From Micromonospora sp. WMMD1155 (lineage in GTDB: Bacteria; Actinomycetota; Actinomycetes; Mycobacteriales; Micromonosporaceae): a stretch of 64,000 nt of DNA. Of the stretch, positions 47,282 to 58,709 are shown one piece after another. The stretch lies in NCBI RefSeq assembly GCF_029581275.1, contig NZ_CP120742.1, positions 1,028,501 to 1,092,500 of the forward strand, given 5' to 3'. The notes under the pieces were generated by a model, which was not told the DNA's origin, did no database searches, and worked only from the letters and a program-made list of their open reading frames with translations. Positions within the stretch are counted from its first letter, which is position 1. Every line of letters begins with the position of its first letter. A program made the position numbers and the translations under genes.

Positions 47282-47908
47282 ATGACAGTGCAGATCCCCG
47301 CTGAACGCTTCCACGCGGCTGACGGTGTCGAGGACTGGCGTTGTCTCTACCACCTGGTCTCGGCCTACTTCCCGACCGGCTCGCTGTCCGTGGGCATCGC
47401 GCTCGTCGATGAGATGGGTCGGCTCGCTGTCGGCGACGAACGCGAGCATCTCAACGTGGACCTGCGCCATGCCGGCGTGACCGTGTCGCTGTCCCGACGC
47501 GACATATCACTGGCCCGACGGATCTCGGCCGCTGCCCGGGCGCTGGGCATCCCCGCCGACCCCACGGCCGTACAGCTCATCAACATCACCCTGGACGCCC
47601 TGAGCACCGACGTGCTGCCTTTCTGGCAGGCGCTGCTTGGCTATCGACCGATCGGTGACGACTATCTGGCCGACCCGGCGCGACGCGGCCCCGGGTTCGG
47701 GTTGCAACCTATGGAGGCGGTGCGACCACATCGCAATCGTATGCACCTGGACATCGCCGTTGCGCACGATCAGGCCGAGGGCCGCATTGCAGCCGCCCTG
47801 GCCGCTGGGGGACGTGTCGTTTCCGACGCGCACGCGCCGATGTGGTGGGTTCTGGCCGATCCCGAGGGCAACGAGGCATGCATCGCCACCTGGCTCGGCC
47901 GCGAGTAG
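47282..47908 (+). CDS. Pterin-dehydratase-like domain fused to a VOC (glyoxalase-like) domain
   Basis: 208 aa from ATG 47282. The first ~90 residues (WRCLYHLVSAYFPTGSLSVG, REHLNVDLRHAGVTVSLSRR, RISAAARALGIPADP) look like 4a-hydroxytetrahydrobiopterin dehydratase (PhhB). The second half (LPFWQALLGYRPIGDDYLAD, HLDIAV, WVLADPEGNEACIATW) is a VOC domain. The catalytic HHP pair of true PCD is weakened to REHLN, so activity is doubtful. Function unknown; the fusion is found in actinobacteria. Confidence 0.75.
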   Translation: MTVQIPAERFHAADGVEDWRCLYHLVSAYFPTGSLSVGIALVDEMGRLAVGDEREHLNVDLRHAGVTVSLSRRDISLARRISAAARALGIPADPTAVQLINITLDALSTDVLPFWQALLGYRPIGDDYLADPARRGPGFGLQPMEAVRPHRNRMHLDIAVAHDQAEGRIAAALAAGGRVVSDAHAPMWWVLADPEGNEACIATWLGRE

Positions 47909-47962
47909 CGGCCCTGCGCACACGACGCTTTCCTCATAAGTTCGGGAGAACCGGGTAACGGG

Positions 47963-47998
47963 GCTGCCCCGACCTCCCACGAGGGAAGTCGGGGCAGC
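47963..47998. terminator. Hairpin terminator downstream of nrdJ and the VOC gene
   Basis: GCTGCCCCGAC at 47963-47973 pairs with GTCGGGGCAGC at 47988-47998, with an inner TCCC/GGGA. It sits between convergent stops. Confidence 0.75.
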
Positions 47999-48015
47999 GC
48001 CGCGTTTCGCGTACG

Positions 48016-50886
<2,871 letters not shown>

Positions 50887-50952
50887 GCCGTCGCCCCCCT
50901 CGTCTGCGCGGTCACCCACCGCGCGTCCCAATCGCTTGAAAACAGTGAAGAT

Positions 50953-51441
50953 TCAGCTGGTACGGCCGGCGGCCTCGACCGCGTCGGCCCGGGCCCGCGC
51001 CGCGGCCCGCAACGTCTCGATCTCGCGCTCGAAGTCGGCAAGCGAGTCGAAGGAGCGGTAGACGCTGGCGAACCGCAGGTAGGCGATCTCGTCCAGGTCG
51101 CGCAACGGGCCCAGGATCGCCAGGCCCACCTCGTGGCTGGGGATCTCGGCGGCCCCCTTGGCCCGGACGGTCTCCTCTACCCGCTGCGCCAGCAGCGCGA
51201 GCGAGTCGTCGTCGACCGGCCGACCCTGGCACGCCTTGCGCACCCCGCCGATGATCTTCGTACGGCTGAACGGCTCGGTCACCCCGCTGCGCTTGACGAC
51301 CGCGAGGACCGCCTCCTCGACGGTGGTGAACCGCTTGCCGCACTCCGGGCAGGACCGCCGCCGTCGGATGAGTTGGCCGTCGTCGGCCTCCCGCGAGTCG
51401 ACCACTCGGGAGTCAGCGTGTCGGCAGTACGGACACCGCAT
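50953..51441 (-). CDS. nrdR: Transcriptional repressor NrdR
   Basis: 162 aa from ATG 51441 with a strong GGAGGTGG site. Zinc ribbon CPYC at 3-6 and CPEC at 31-34, then an ATP-cone domain ([20 protein letters not shown]). NrdR senses dATP/ATP and represses ribonucleotide reductase genes, including nrdJ directly downstream. Confidence 0.97.
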   Translation of the reverse strand: MRCPYCRHADSRVVDSREADDGQLIRRRRSCPECGKRFTTVEEAVLAVVKRSGVTEPFSRTKIIGGVRKACQGRPVDDDSLALLAQRVEETVRAKGAAEIPSHEVGLAILGPLRDLDEIAYLRFASVYRSFDSLADFEREIETLRAAARARADAVEAAGRTS

Positions 51442-51599
51442 CGCCCACCTCCTAAAAATGATCAACTGCGCCCACACCGGGCACCCCCGGACACGGCTCA
51501 CCGCGACGGTGCCATCCTCGGACGACGCCCGCCGTGCTCGACCTTACGGGAGTGCGGTCGGTAGTCGGACCCAACCTGTGGGCAACTTACGCCCGTGTC

Positions 51600-51616
51600 A
51601 CTACTACATCTAGGGG
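51600..51616 (-). promoter_or_regulatory. Candidate NrdR box
   Basis: The element around CTACATCTAG (51604-51613) resembles NrdR boxes (ACAC..ATATCTAG) and lies about 160 bases before nrdR. Only one such box is convincing here, while NrdR sites usually come in pairs. Confidence 0.35.
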
Positions 51617-51780
51617 TCGACCGTATGCCGCCGGGAAGGCCGGGTCAAGTTGAACCGCGTGTCCGGCGCGTCACGGACCATCCGGTCATCAGCGACCGTC
51701 AGCGCCCGAAGACCCAACCGCCGAGCCCCCGCCCGGGTTACCGGCCAGCAGGCCGGACCGACCCAGAAAACGGCCGAGGA

Positions 51781-51796
51781 TCGAACACCAGTGCTA
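51781..51796. promoter_or_regulatory. Possible second SOS (LexA) box, weak
   Basis: TCGAACACCAGTGCTA matches the actinobacterial SOS consensus TCGAAC-N4-GTTCGA at 10 of 12 defined positions. It lies about 200 bases before lexA, away from the promoter-like site at 51867. Confidence 0.35.
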
Positions 51797-51866
51797 CCTG
51801 ACGTACCATTTATCAGAACATCCGTACGACCGGAGCGCTTTTTCACCCCGACACGCCGGTGAGAGG

Positions 51867-51882
51867 TCGTACAGATGTTTGA
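51867..51882 (+). promoter_or_regulatory. SOS (LexA) box at the lexA promoter
   Basis: TCGTACAGATGTTTGA matches TCGAAC-N4-GTTCGA at 10 of 12 positions. It overlaps a -35-like TTGAAA (51879-51884), with TATACG at 51900-51905 as -10, so bound LexA would block RNA polymerase. Autoregulation of lexA is expected. The rest of the 537-base nrdR-lexA spacer holds the two other boxes and no gene. Confidence 0.75.
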
Positions 51883-51978
51883 AAATGACTGATCTCACCT
51901 ATACGGTCATGAACAACGTGGCACCCCGCACGCACCACGAGCCGACGAGGCACCCAGCGCCGACCAGGGAGGACGGAC

Positions 51979-52764
51979 GTGACCGAGGACCGGGCCAGCC
52001 GGCCGAAGAGCCCGCAGCAGATCACCGAGGCGGGCCCGCCGGCCACCCGACGCCGAGGCGCCGCGCGCAGCCGGACGGGTCAGCCCGCCGTGCGCCCGGT
52101 CACACCGGTGGTCAGCGCCTTCCCCGACCCGGCGACGATCGACCTGACCGCCCGTCAGCGTCGCATCCTGGAGTTCATCCGCACCTGGGTGGAGCGCCAC
52201 GGCTACCCGCCGAGCGTCCGCGAGATCGGCGAGGCCGTCGGCCTGGTGTCGCCGTCCAGCGTCGCCTACCAGCTCAAGGAGCTGGAGAAGAAGGGCTTCC
52301 TGCGCCGCGACCCCAACCGGCCGCGCGCCGTCGACGTCCGCGCTCCGAGCGACGCGATCGACGACGAGCTGTCCCGGGCACAGCGGCCCACCCCGGCGTA
52401 CGTGCCGATGCTCGGCCGGATCGCCGCCGGTGGTCCCATCCTCGCCGAGCAGGCCGTGGAGGACATCTTCCCGCTCCCACGCGAGTTGGTGGGCGAGGGC
52501 GAGGTCTTCATGCTCCAGGTCAAGGGTGACTCGATGCTCGACGCGGCGATCTGCGACGGCGACTGGGTCGTCGTCCGGCAACAGCCGACCGCCGACTCCG
52601 GCGAGATCGTGGCCGCCATGCTCGACGGCGAGGCGACGGTGAAGACCTACCGTCGCCGTGACGGGCATGTCTGGCTGATGCCGCAGAACCCGGCCTTCGA
52701 CCCCATCCCCGGTGACGACGCCACCATCATGGGCCGGGTCGTGGCGGTGCTGCGCCGGATCTGA
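51979..52764 (+). CDS. lexA: SOS-response repressor LexA
   Basis: 261 aa from GTG 51979 with GGGAGGAC upstream. About 60 polar residues precede the winged HTH ([40 protein letters not shown]). The S24 peptidase domain follows with the cleavage pair in GRIAAGGP, catalytic Ser in [11 protein letters not shown] and Lys in [13 protein letters not shown] damage and RecA trigger self-cleavage and SOS induction. The N-terminus is longer than in E. coli. Confidence 0.96.
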   Translation: MTEDRASRPKSPQQITEAGPPATRRRGAARSRTGQPAVRPVTPVVSAFPDPATIDLTARQRRILEFIRTWVERHGYPPSVREIGEAVGLVSPSSVAYQLKELEKKGFLRRDPNRPRAVDVRAPSDAIDDELSRAQRPTPAYVPMLGRIAAGGPILAEQAVEDIFPLPRELVGEGEVFMLQVKGDSMLDAAICDGDWVVVRQQPTADSGEIVAAMLDGEATVKTYRRRDGHVWLMPQNPAFDPIPGDDATIMGRVVAVLRRI

Positions 52765-52771
52765 CCGACCG

Positions 52772-52800
52772 GCGGGTGGGCGCACGTGGTGCCCACCCGC
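52772..52800. terminator. Hairpin after lexA
   Basis: GCGGGTGGGC at 52772-52781 pairs with GCCCACCCGC at 52791-52800 across a 9-base loop, between convergent genes. Confidence 0.75.
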
Positions 52801-52835
52801 GCCCGTCCATCAGGGGCGGGTGGCCGGCAGAGCCT

Positions 52836-54572
52836 TCAGTAGCGGTCGCCCCGATAGCCGCGACCGCCGCCGGGATACTGCCCGTACGGATCGACGGGCG
52901 CGTCGTCGTCCCGTCGGCGGCCGGGCCGCTGACCCCGCTGGTCGGGCTCCTGGCCGCCGCGCCGGGGTGGTTCGGCACGGCCGGTGCCGGGCTGGCCGCC
53001 ACCGCCGCCGTAGACCCCGCCACCGGGCCGACCGCCACCGCCCTGCTGGCGACCACCGGCACCCTGGGGACGACCACCACCCTGCGGGCGACCGCCACCG
53101 CCACCGCCCTGCGGGCGGCCCCCGGTGCCCTGCGGGCGACCACCGCCACCGGCCGGAGGCCGTCCGCCGCCGTAGACGCCGTTGCCGCCATCCGATCGGC
53201 CCCCGCCGTAGCCACCGTCGGACGTCGCCGGGCGAGCACCTCCGTAAACGGCACCACCTGCCGGGGCCGCGCCTCCGCGACCCTGGGGACCCCCACGACC
53301 AGGCGCACCGCCGTAGACCGCGCCGCCCGCCGCCGCGCCGCCACCGTAGACACCGCCCGGACGGTCGGCAGACCCTCGGGGAGCATCGGCGGAACGGCCC
53401 GCGCGGGGGTCGAGCGGATCACCGTCCGGGCCCGCCGAGTCGGAATCATCATCAGCCATCGGCCGGCGACGGGCCCGGATGATGCCGAAGATGCCCGCGC
53501 CGACCAGCAGCAGACCGATCAACCCGACCGCGCCGACCAGGTACGTGATGTCGTCGAAGCTCAACCCGTCCGTCCACGACCGCGAGGAGGCCGGCTTGGC
53601 GACCGCTCCACCTCCCGGTGCCGGTGGCACGGCGGTCGAGGTGGACGGGGTGTAGCTGAGGATGTCGAGGACCTCGTCCTCGGCGAACCGGGTGGCGTCG
53701 GAGACGGTGAGGAACGACTTGCCGTCCGGGGTGTAGCTGATGGCCTCGCCGAACGGATCCGTCAACGGTGTCACCCGAGGCTTGCCGGTGGTGAGCGCGC
53801 CGACGATGTCACCGCCGCTCACGTCGAACTCGAAAGCGTCCGCGTAGGTGCGCAGCACCACCCGGGAGCCGTCCGGTGACCGGGCCGCGCCGGTGATGGC
53901 GATCCGGCCGAACGTGTTGAGCGGATTTTCCGTCTGCGTCTTCGGCAGGGTGATCTCGCCGGCCTTACGCATCGGCACCGGCTCGGTGTCGCCGCTCTTC
54001 AGAGCCGCCGTCGGTGTGTAGATCTCGGCCTTGCCGCTGGTCACCTTCGTGATGATCAGCGGCTTGCCGTCGTCGCCGATGAGCAACGCCTCGGCGTCGT
54101 GCGGTTTCGCCTCGGGATAGGCCAGACGGTGCAGCGTCGGCTGCTTGGTGCCGCTGACCGGCATCGACCAGAGCGCGACCCGCGTACGGCGGGTCTTCGA
54201 GTCGGCGTTGTCACCGATGTCGGCGATCCAGAGAGTGTTGCCGTCCTTGGAGAGCGCCAGGTCCTCGGTGTCGGCCGGGCCCTGCCCCGAGTAGCGGACC
54301 GGCTCCTTCGAGATCTTGCACTTGGTGTCGAGGAAGAAGATCCGCTTACGTGCCGCGTTCTCGGTGCCGTCGTTGATGACGATGTAGCCGCTCTTGGTCG
54401 CGACCAGCCCGGACAACTCCCGCAGCCGCTCGTCGACGATCGTGCACCGCTTCTGGCCGGGAGTGACGGCGGACAACCCGGGAGCGGGAGCCGCCACAGC
54501 GACTCCGGTGAGCGCCACGGTTGCCCCGAGCAGGCCGAGGGCAACCGTGACCGAGGAAACAACGCGGCGCAT
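52836..54572 (-). CDS. Secreted/membrane beta-propeller-like protein with Gly/Arg-rich cytoplasmic tail
   Basis: 578 aa. Signal peptide (about 1-28), then an extracellular region that looks like a beta-propeller (LSGLVATKSGYIVINDGTEN, LALSKDGNTLWIADIGDNAD, SPDGSRVVLRTY, SYTPDGKSFLTVSD). A transmembrane helix follows (about 350-372, VGAVGLIGLLLVGAGIFGII), then an RARRR stop-transfer and about 200 residues of Gly-rich repeats such as GGRPQG and VYGGG, ending in charged PDQRGQRPGRRRDDD. The tail faces the cytoplasm and looks disordered. Function unknown. The repetitive DNA here makes assembly errors possible. Confidence 0.8.
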   Translation of the reverse strand: MRRVVSSVTVALGLLGATVALTGVAVAAPAPGLSAVTPGQKRCTIVDERLRELSGLVATKSGYIVINDGTENAARKRIFFLDTKCKISKEPVRYSGQGPADTEDLALSKDGNTLWIADIGDNADSKTRRTRVALWSMPVSGTKQPTLHRLAYPEAKPHDAEALLIGDDGKPLIITKVTSGKAEIYTPTAALKSGDTEPVPMRKAGEITLPKTQTENPLNTFGRIAITGAARSPDGSRVVLRTYADAFEFDVSGGDIVGALTTGKPRVTPLTDPFGEAISYTPDGKSFLTVSDATRFAEDEVLDILSYTPSTSTAVPPAPGGGAVAKPASSRSWTDGLSFDDITYLVGAVGLIGLLLVGAGIFGIIRARRRPMADDDSDSAGPDGDPLDPRAGRSADAPRGSADRPGGVYGGGAAAGGAVYGGAPGRGGPQGRGGAAPAGGAVYGGARPATSDGGYGGGRSDGGNGVYGGGRPPAGGGGRPQGTGGRPQGGGGGGRPQGGGRPQGAGGRQQGGGGRPGGGVYGGGGGQPGTGRAEPPRRGGQEPDQRGQRPGRRRDDDAPVDPYGQYPGGGRGYRGDRY

Positions 54573-54622
54573 CCGTGCAGTGTCGCATGCCGCGCGTTTC
54601 CGGTGGATGACGCCGTGGCCGC

Positions 54623-56077
54623 TCAGGACCGGACGCCGGCCACCTGACTCTCCCGCTGGACCTCGTAGGGCGCCAACTCCGCAGCCAGCTCCGGGCCGAC
54701 CCGGACGTGCAGCAGCGTGCCCTCCGGCAGGTGCGACGTGCTGAGCACGTCACCCGTGCGGTGCACCCGTGCCACCAGGTCACCCCGGTCGTACGGAAGC
54801 ACGGCCCGAACCTCCACGGCGGGGCGCGGCAGCCGCTCCTCGATCGCCGCGCGCAACCCGTCGATGCCTCGACCGGAGTGCGCGGACACGAAGATCGCAT
54901 CCGGCCAGAGCCTCTTGAGTCGCAGCAGCGTGTCCTCGTCGGCGGCGTCGGTCTTGTTGACCACCAACAGCTCGGGGAGCCGGTCGGCGCTGACCTCGGC
55001 GAGCACCGCGTGGACCGCCCGGACCTGCTCCTCCGGATCCGGGTGGGTGCCGTCGACGACGTGCACCACCAGATCCGCCTCCGCCACCTCCTCCAGCGTC
55101 GAGCGGAACGCCTCGACGATCTGGTGCGGGAGGTGCCGGACGAAGCCGACCGTGTCGGAGAGGGTGTAGAGCCGCCCGTCCGAGGCGGTGGCCTTACGGG
55201 TGGTCGGATCCAACGTCGCGAACAACGCGTTCTCCACCAGCACACCCGCGCCGGTCAGCCGGTTGAGCAGGCTGGACTTGCCGGCGTTCGTGTAACCGGC
55301 GATGGCCACGGCCGGGACGGAGTTGCGGGTGCGTCGGGCGCGCTTGGTGACGCGTACCGTCCGCATGCTCTTGATCTCGCGACGCAGGCGGGAGATGCGG
55401 TGCCGGATGCGCCGCCGGTCGGTCTCCAGCTTGGTCTCACCGGGACCACGCACACCCACACCGCCGCCGGCGCCACCACCCCGGCCGGAACCACCGGTCT
55501 GCCGGGAGAGGGTCTCACCCCAACCGCGCAGCCGGGGCAGCAGGTATTCGAGCTGAGCCAGCTCGACCTGCGCCTTACCTTCCTTGCTCTTGGCGTGCTG
55601 GGCGAAGATGTCGAGGATCAGCGCCGTCCGGTCGACGACCTTGACCTTGGTGCGCTGCTCCAGGTTGCGCAGCTGGGACGGGGACAACTCACCGTCGCAG
55701 ATGACCGTGTCGGCGCCGGTCGAGAGGACCACCGCGCCGAGGTCGTCGACCTTGCCCCGACCGATGTAGGTGGCCGGGTCGGGCCGGGTGCGGCGCTGGA
55801 TGAGCCCTTCGAGCACCTGCGAGCCGGCGGTCTCGGCCAGCGCGGCGAGCTCGGTCAGGGAGTTTTCGGCGTCGGTCACCGTGCCCTCGGTCCAGACACC
55901 CACCAGGACCACCCGCTCCAGCCGCAGCTGGCGGTATTCCACCTCGGTGACGTCGCTGAGCTCGGTAGAAAGGCCCGGGACGCGCCGGAGAGACTGCCGC
56001 TCCGACAGGTCCAGCTCGCCGGTGGTGACGTCGTCGAACTCGTCCTCGACGGGGACGAAGTTCTCCTGGTCTCGCAA
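54623..56077 (-). CDS. hflX: GTPase HflX
   Basis: 484 aa. HflX binds the 50S subunit and splits or rescues stalled ribosomes under stress. G1 GYTNAGKSSLLNRL, G2/G3 LDPTTRKATASDG and DTVGFVRHLPHQ, G4 NKTDAADE; the N-terminal HflX domain carries RRTRPDPATYIGRGK and a glycine-rich loop GRGGGAGGGVGVRGPGE. The start is TTG 56077, because AGGAG lies exactly 6 bases upstream, it gives the expected LRDQENFV start, and the long frame beyond it shows no coding character. Confidence 0.94.
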   Translation of the reverse strand: MRDQENFVPVEDEFDDVTTGELDLSERQSLRRVPGLSTELSDVTEVEYRQLRLERVVLVGVWTEGTVTDAENSLTELAALAETAGSQVLEGLIQRRTRPDPATYIGRGKVDDLGAVVLSTGADTVICDGELSPSQLRNLEQRTKVKVVDRTALILDIFAQHAKSKEGKAQVELAQLEYLLPRLRGWGETLSRQTGGSGRGGGAGGGVGVRGPGETKLETDRRRIRHRISRLRREIKSMRTVRVTKRARRTRNSVPAVAIAGYTNAGKSSLLNRLTGAGVLVENALFATLDPTTRKATASDGRLYTLSDTVGFVRHLPHQIVEAFRSTLEEVAEADLVVHVVDGTHPDPEEQVRAVHAVLAEVSADRLPELLVVNKTDAADEDTLLRLKRLWPDAIFVSAHSGRGIDGLRAAIEERLPRPAVEVRAVLPYDRGDLVARVHRTGDVLSTSHLPEGTLLHVRVGPELAAELAPYEVQRESQVAGVRS

Positions 56078-56260
56078 GCGGTTCTCCTGTCCGTTTTGAT
56101 AAGTAGAACGTAATCCTGACATGACACAACGCCGAACGCACCTGCTATATGCCCATGGTGAAGGTCGCCAAAAGTGGGGCCGAATGCTGGTCGGGCTCGA
56201 CAACCGAGTAGAAATGCGGGCGGCGGCCGACCGGCCGCACAGCCGTGACGGAGGGATCCC

Positions 56261-57727
56261 GTGGCCATCACCCGACTGCCCAGCGCCGGATTTTCGATCA
56301 CCATCCGGATCGCCGTGACCGCGGACGCCTCCTCGATCGGCCGGCTCACCACCTCCGTCGGCGAGGCCGGGGCGATCGTCACGGCGCTGGACGTGGTGGA
56401 CTCCGACCCGACCCACGTGATCGTCGACCTGACCTGCGACACCGCCGACGCCGGGCACGCCGACCAGGTGGTCGAGGCGCTGACCGCGCTGGACGGCGTG
56501 GACGTGCGCAAGGTGTCGGACCGCACGTTCCTCCTGCACCTCGGCGGCAAGATCGAGGTGACCTCGAAGGTCGCGCTGCGCAACCGCGACGAGCTGTCCC
56601 GCGCGTACACCCCGGGGGTGGCCCGGGTCTGCATGGCGATCGCGGAGAACCCGGCGGACGCCCGGAGACTGACCATCAAGCGCAACACCGTCGCGGTCGT
56701 CAGTGACGGTTCCGCGGTGCTGGGCCTGGGCAACCTGGGCCCGGCCGCGTCGCTGCCGGTGATGGAGGGCAAGGCGGCGCTGTTCAAGCGCTTCGGTGGG
56801 GTGGACGCCTGGCCGGTGGTGCTGGACACCCAGGACACCGACGAGATCGTGCAGATCGTCAAGGCGATCGCGCCCGCGTACGGCGGGATCAACCTGGAGG
56901 ACATCGCCGCGCCGCGCTGCTTCGAGATCGAGGCCCGGCTGCGTGAGGCGCTGGACATCCCGGTCTTCCACGACGACCAGCACGGCACCGCGATCTGCGT
57001 GCTGGCGGCGCTGACCAACGCGCTGCGCGTGGTGGGCAAGCAGCTCTCGGACGTCCGGGTCGTCGTCTCCGGCGCCGGCGCGGCCGGGACCGCGATCATG
57101 AAGCTGCTGCTGCGGCAGGGCGTCGGGGACATCATCGCGTACGACCGGCAGGGTGCCCTGCACCGTGGGCTGACCGGGCTCAACTCGGCGTGGCAGTGGT
57201 TGGCGGACAACACCAACCAGGAGAACTACTCGGGTGACCTTCCGGGTGCGATCCGGGGTGCCGACGTGTTCATCGGTGTGAGCGCGCCGAACCTGCTCAC
57301 CGGCGACGACATCGCCCAGATGGCGAAGGACGCAATCGTCTTCGCCCTCGCCAACCCGGACCCGGAGGTCGACCCCCGGGAGGCCCGCAAGCACGCCGCC
57401 GTGGTCGCCACCGGCCGGTCGGACCAGCCGAACCAGATCAACAACGTGCTCGCCTTCCCCGGGGTGTTCCGCGGCATGCTCGACGCGCACGCCGAGGAGT
57501 TCACCGAGGAGATGGCGATCGCTGCCGCCCAGGCCATCGCCGACGTGGTGGGCGAAGACAAGATCAACCCGACGGTGATCGTGCCGAGCGTCTTCGACTC
57601 CCGGGTCGCCCCGGCCGTCGCCGCCGCCGTCCGCGCCGCCGCGAACAACCCCAGCCGTCGGCCGGCCGCCGACCCGGGCCCGGCGGACCTCCCCGAGATC
57701 GCGGCGACCGCCAGCGCAACCCCGTAA
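56261..57727 (+). CDS. NAD(P)-dependent malic enzyme with N-terminal ACT domain
   Basis: 488 aa from GTG 56261 with GGAGGG upstream. An ACT regulatory domain (about 12-90: TIRIAVTADASSIGRLTTSV) precedes the malic N-terminal domain (SRAYTPGVARVCMAIAENPA with the catalytic Tyr region, GLGNLGPAASLPVMEGKAAL) and the NAD-binding domain (VVVSGAGAAGTAIMKLLL). It converts malate to pyruvate with reduced cofactor. The intergenic region 56078-56260 shared with hflX contains an AT-rich TATATG at about 56144. Confidence 0.95.
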   Translation: MAITRLPSAGFSITIRIAVTADASSIGRLTTSVGEAGAIVTALDVVDSDPTHVIVDLTCDTADAGHADQVVEALTALDGVDVRKVSDRTFLLHLGGKIEVTSKVALRNRDELSRAYTPGVARVCMAIAENPADARRLTIKRNTVAVVSDGSAVLGLGNLGPAASLPVMEGKAALFKRFGGVDAWPVVLDTQDTDEIVQIVKAIAPAYGGINLEDIAAPRCFEIEARLREALDIPVFHDDQHGTAICVLAALTNALRVVGKQLSDVRVVVSGAGAAGTAIMKLLLRQGVGDIIAYDRQGALHRGLTGLNSAWQWLADNTNQENYSGDLPGAIRGADVFIGVSAPNLLTGDDIAQMAKDAIVFALANPDPEVDPREARKHAAVVATGRSDQPNQINNVLAFPGVFRGMLDAHAEEFTEEMAIAAAQAIADVVGEDKINPTVIVPSVFDSRVAPAVAAAVRAAANNPSRRPAADPGPADLPEIAATASATP

Positions 57728-57737
57728 GGGACCGGCT

Positions 57738-57799
57738 TGTCGATCAAGAGGTTTGCGTCAGGAAGACCGTGGAATCTGACGCAAACCTCTTGATCAACA
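57738..57799. repeat. Long palindrome, family C, between malic enzyme and dapF
   Basis: Perfect 20-base arms at 57742-57761 and 57776-57795 (core GATCAAGAGGTTTGCGTCAG) with a 14-base loop, extended on both sides by partial pairing. It sits between convergent genes and could terminate both. Confidence 0.8.
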
Positions 57800-57804
57800 C
57801 GGAT

Positions 57805-57866
57805 GGGGCGGCGGGCCCCGCGTCAGGGACGGAGTGGGGCGGCGGGCCCCGCGTCAGGGACGGAGT
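57805..57866. repeat. 31-bp tandem duplication at the dapF 3' end
   Basis: The 31-base unit at 57805-57835 is repeated at 57836-57866 without change (start GGGGCGGCGGGCCCCGCGTC). The second copy contains the dapF stop codon and last codons. Confidence 0.85.
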
Positions 57867-58702
57867 AGGGCGGCCGGGTCGATCTCGCCGGTCGCCACCA
57901 GGACGGCGGGGCCGGACAGCCAGCAGGAATCCGCTGTCACGGTGACCGTCAGGCGGCCACCGGGGACGTCCACCGCGACCACACCCGTGTCCCGGCCCGC
58001 GTCGCGCAGGGCCACCGCGCCCACCGCGCAGGCACCGGTGCCGCAGGACAGCGTCTCCGCGCTGCCACGCTCGTACACCCGCATGAGGGTGTGCCCGTCC
58101 GTGCCGTCGACCGGGACGCCCGCCACGATGAACTCCACGTTCACCCCGCTCGGGAAGACCATCGGGTCGTACCCGGGAGCCCTGGTCAGATCCAACGCGG
58201 ACAGCTCCACACCGGCGGGCAGGACGCAGACCAGGTGCGGGTTGCCGACGTCCACGGCGGCGCCGGTCAGGGTCAGCTCGCCGAGGGTGGCGGTCGACTC
58301 GTCGTACACCCGGGGTCGGCGCATCTCAACGGACACGGCGTCGCCCTCGACCAGCGCGCGCACGACGCCGGCCCGGGTCGCCACCGGCAACGCCGCACCC
58401 GCGGGCGTCGCCAACCCCGTGTCGAGCAGGTAGCGCACGAAGACCCGGGCGCCGTTGCCGCACATCTCGGCGAACGAACCGTCGGCGTTCCAGTAGTCCA
58501 TGAACCACTCGGCCTCGCCGGCCAACCCGGCGCCGTCCGGGTGCTTGGCCGCGCGGACCACCCGCAGCACGCCGTCCGCGCCGACGCCCCGCCGCCGGTC
58601 GCAGAGCGCCGCGACCAGCTCCGGGGTCAGGTCGAGCTGACCGTCCGGGTCGGGAAGGAGGACGAAGTCGTTGCCGGTGCCGTGGCCCTTGGTGAACTCC
58701 AC
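57854..58702 (-). CDS. dapF: Diaminopimelate epimerase
   Basis: Converts LL- to meso-diaminopimelate for lysine and peptidoglycan. 282 aa from GTG 58702. The two catalytic cysteines are visible: Cys in EMCGNGARVF and in SCGTGACAVGA. The substrate region DVGNPHLV and the N-terminal KGHGTGNDFV fit the family. The stop lies in a tandem duplication. miaA, 7 bases upstream, is in the same run. Confidence 0.96.
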   Translation of the reverse strand: MEFTKGHGTGNDFVLLPDPDGQLDLTPELVAALCDRRRGVGADGVLRVVRAAKHPDGAGLAGEAEWFMDYWNADGSFAEMCGNGARVFVRYLLDTGLATPAGAALPVATRAGVVRALVEGDAVSVEMRRPRVYDESTATLGELTLTGAAVDVGNPHLVCVLPAGVELSALDLTRAPGYDPMVFPSGVNVEFIVAGVPVDGTDGHTLMRVYERGSAETLSCGTGACAVGAVALRDAGRDTGVVAVDVPGGRLTVTVTADSCWLSGPAVLVATGEIDPAALLRP

Positions 58703-58709
58703 GCCCCCA

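Noticed and set aside
50887-51600. Cobalamin riboswitch upstream of nrdJ or nrdR
   Set aside because: No B12-box-like sequence or extended folding leader could be seen; nrdJ follows nrdR after only 66 bases.
54623-57490. 955-codon continuous frame including hflX
   Set aside because: The upstream 470 codons are antisense to the malic enzyme; TTG 56077 with AGGAG is the real start.
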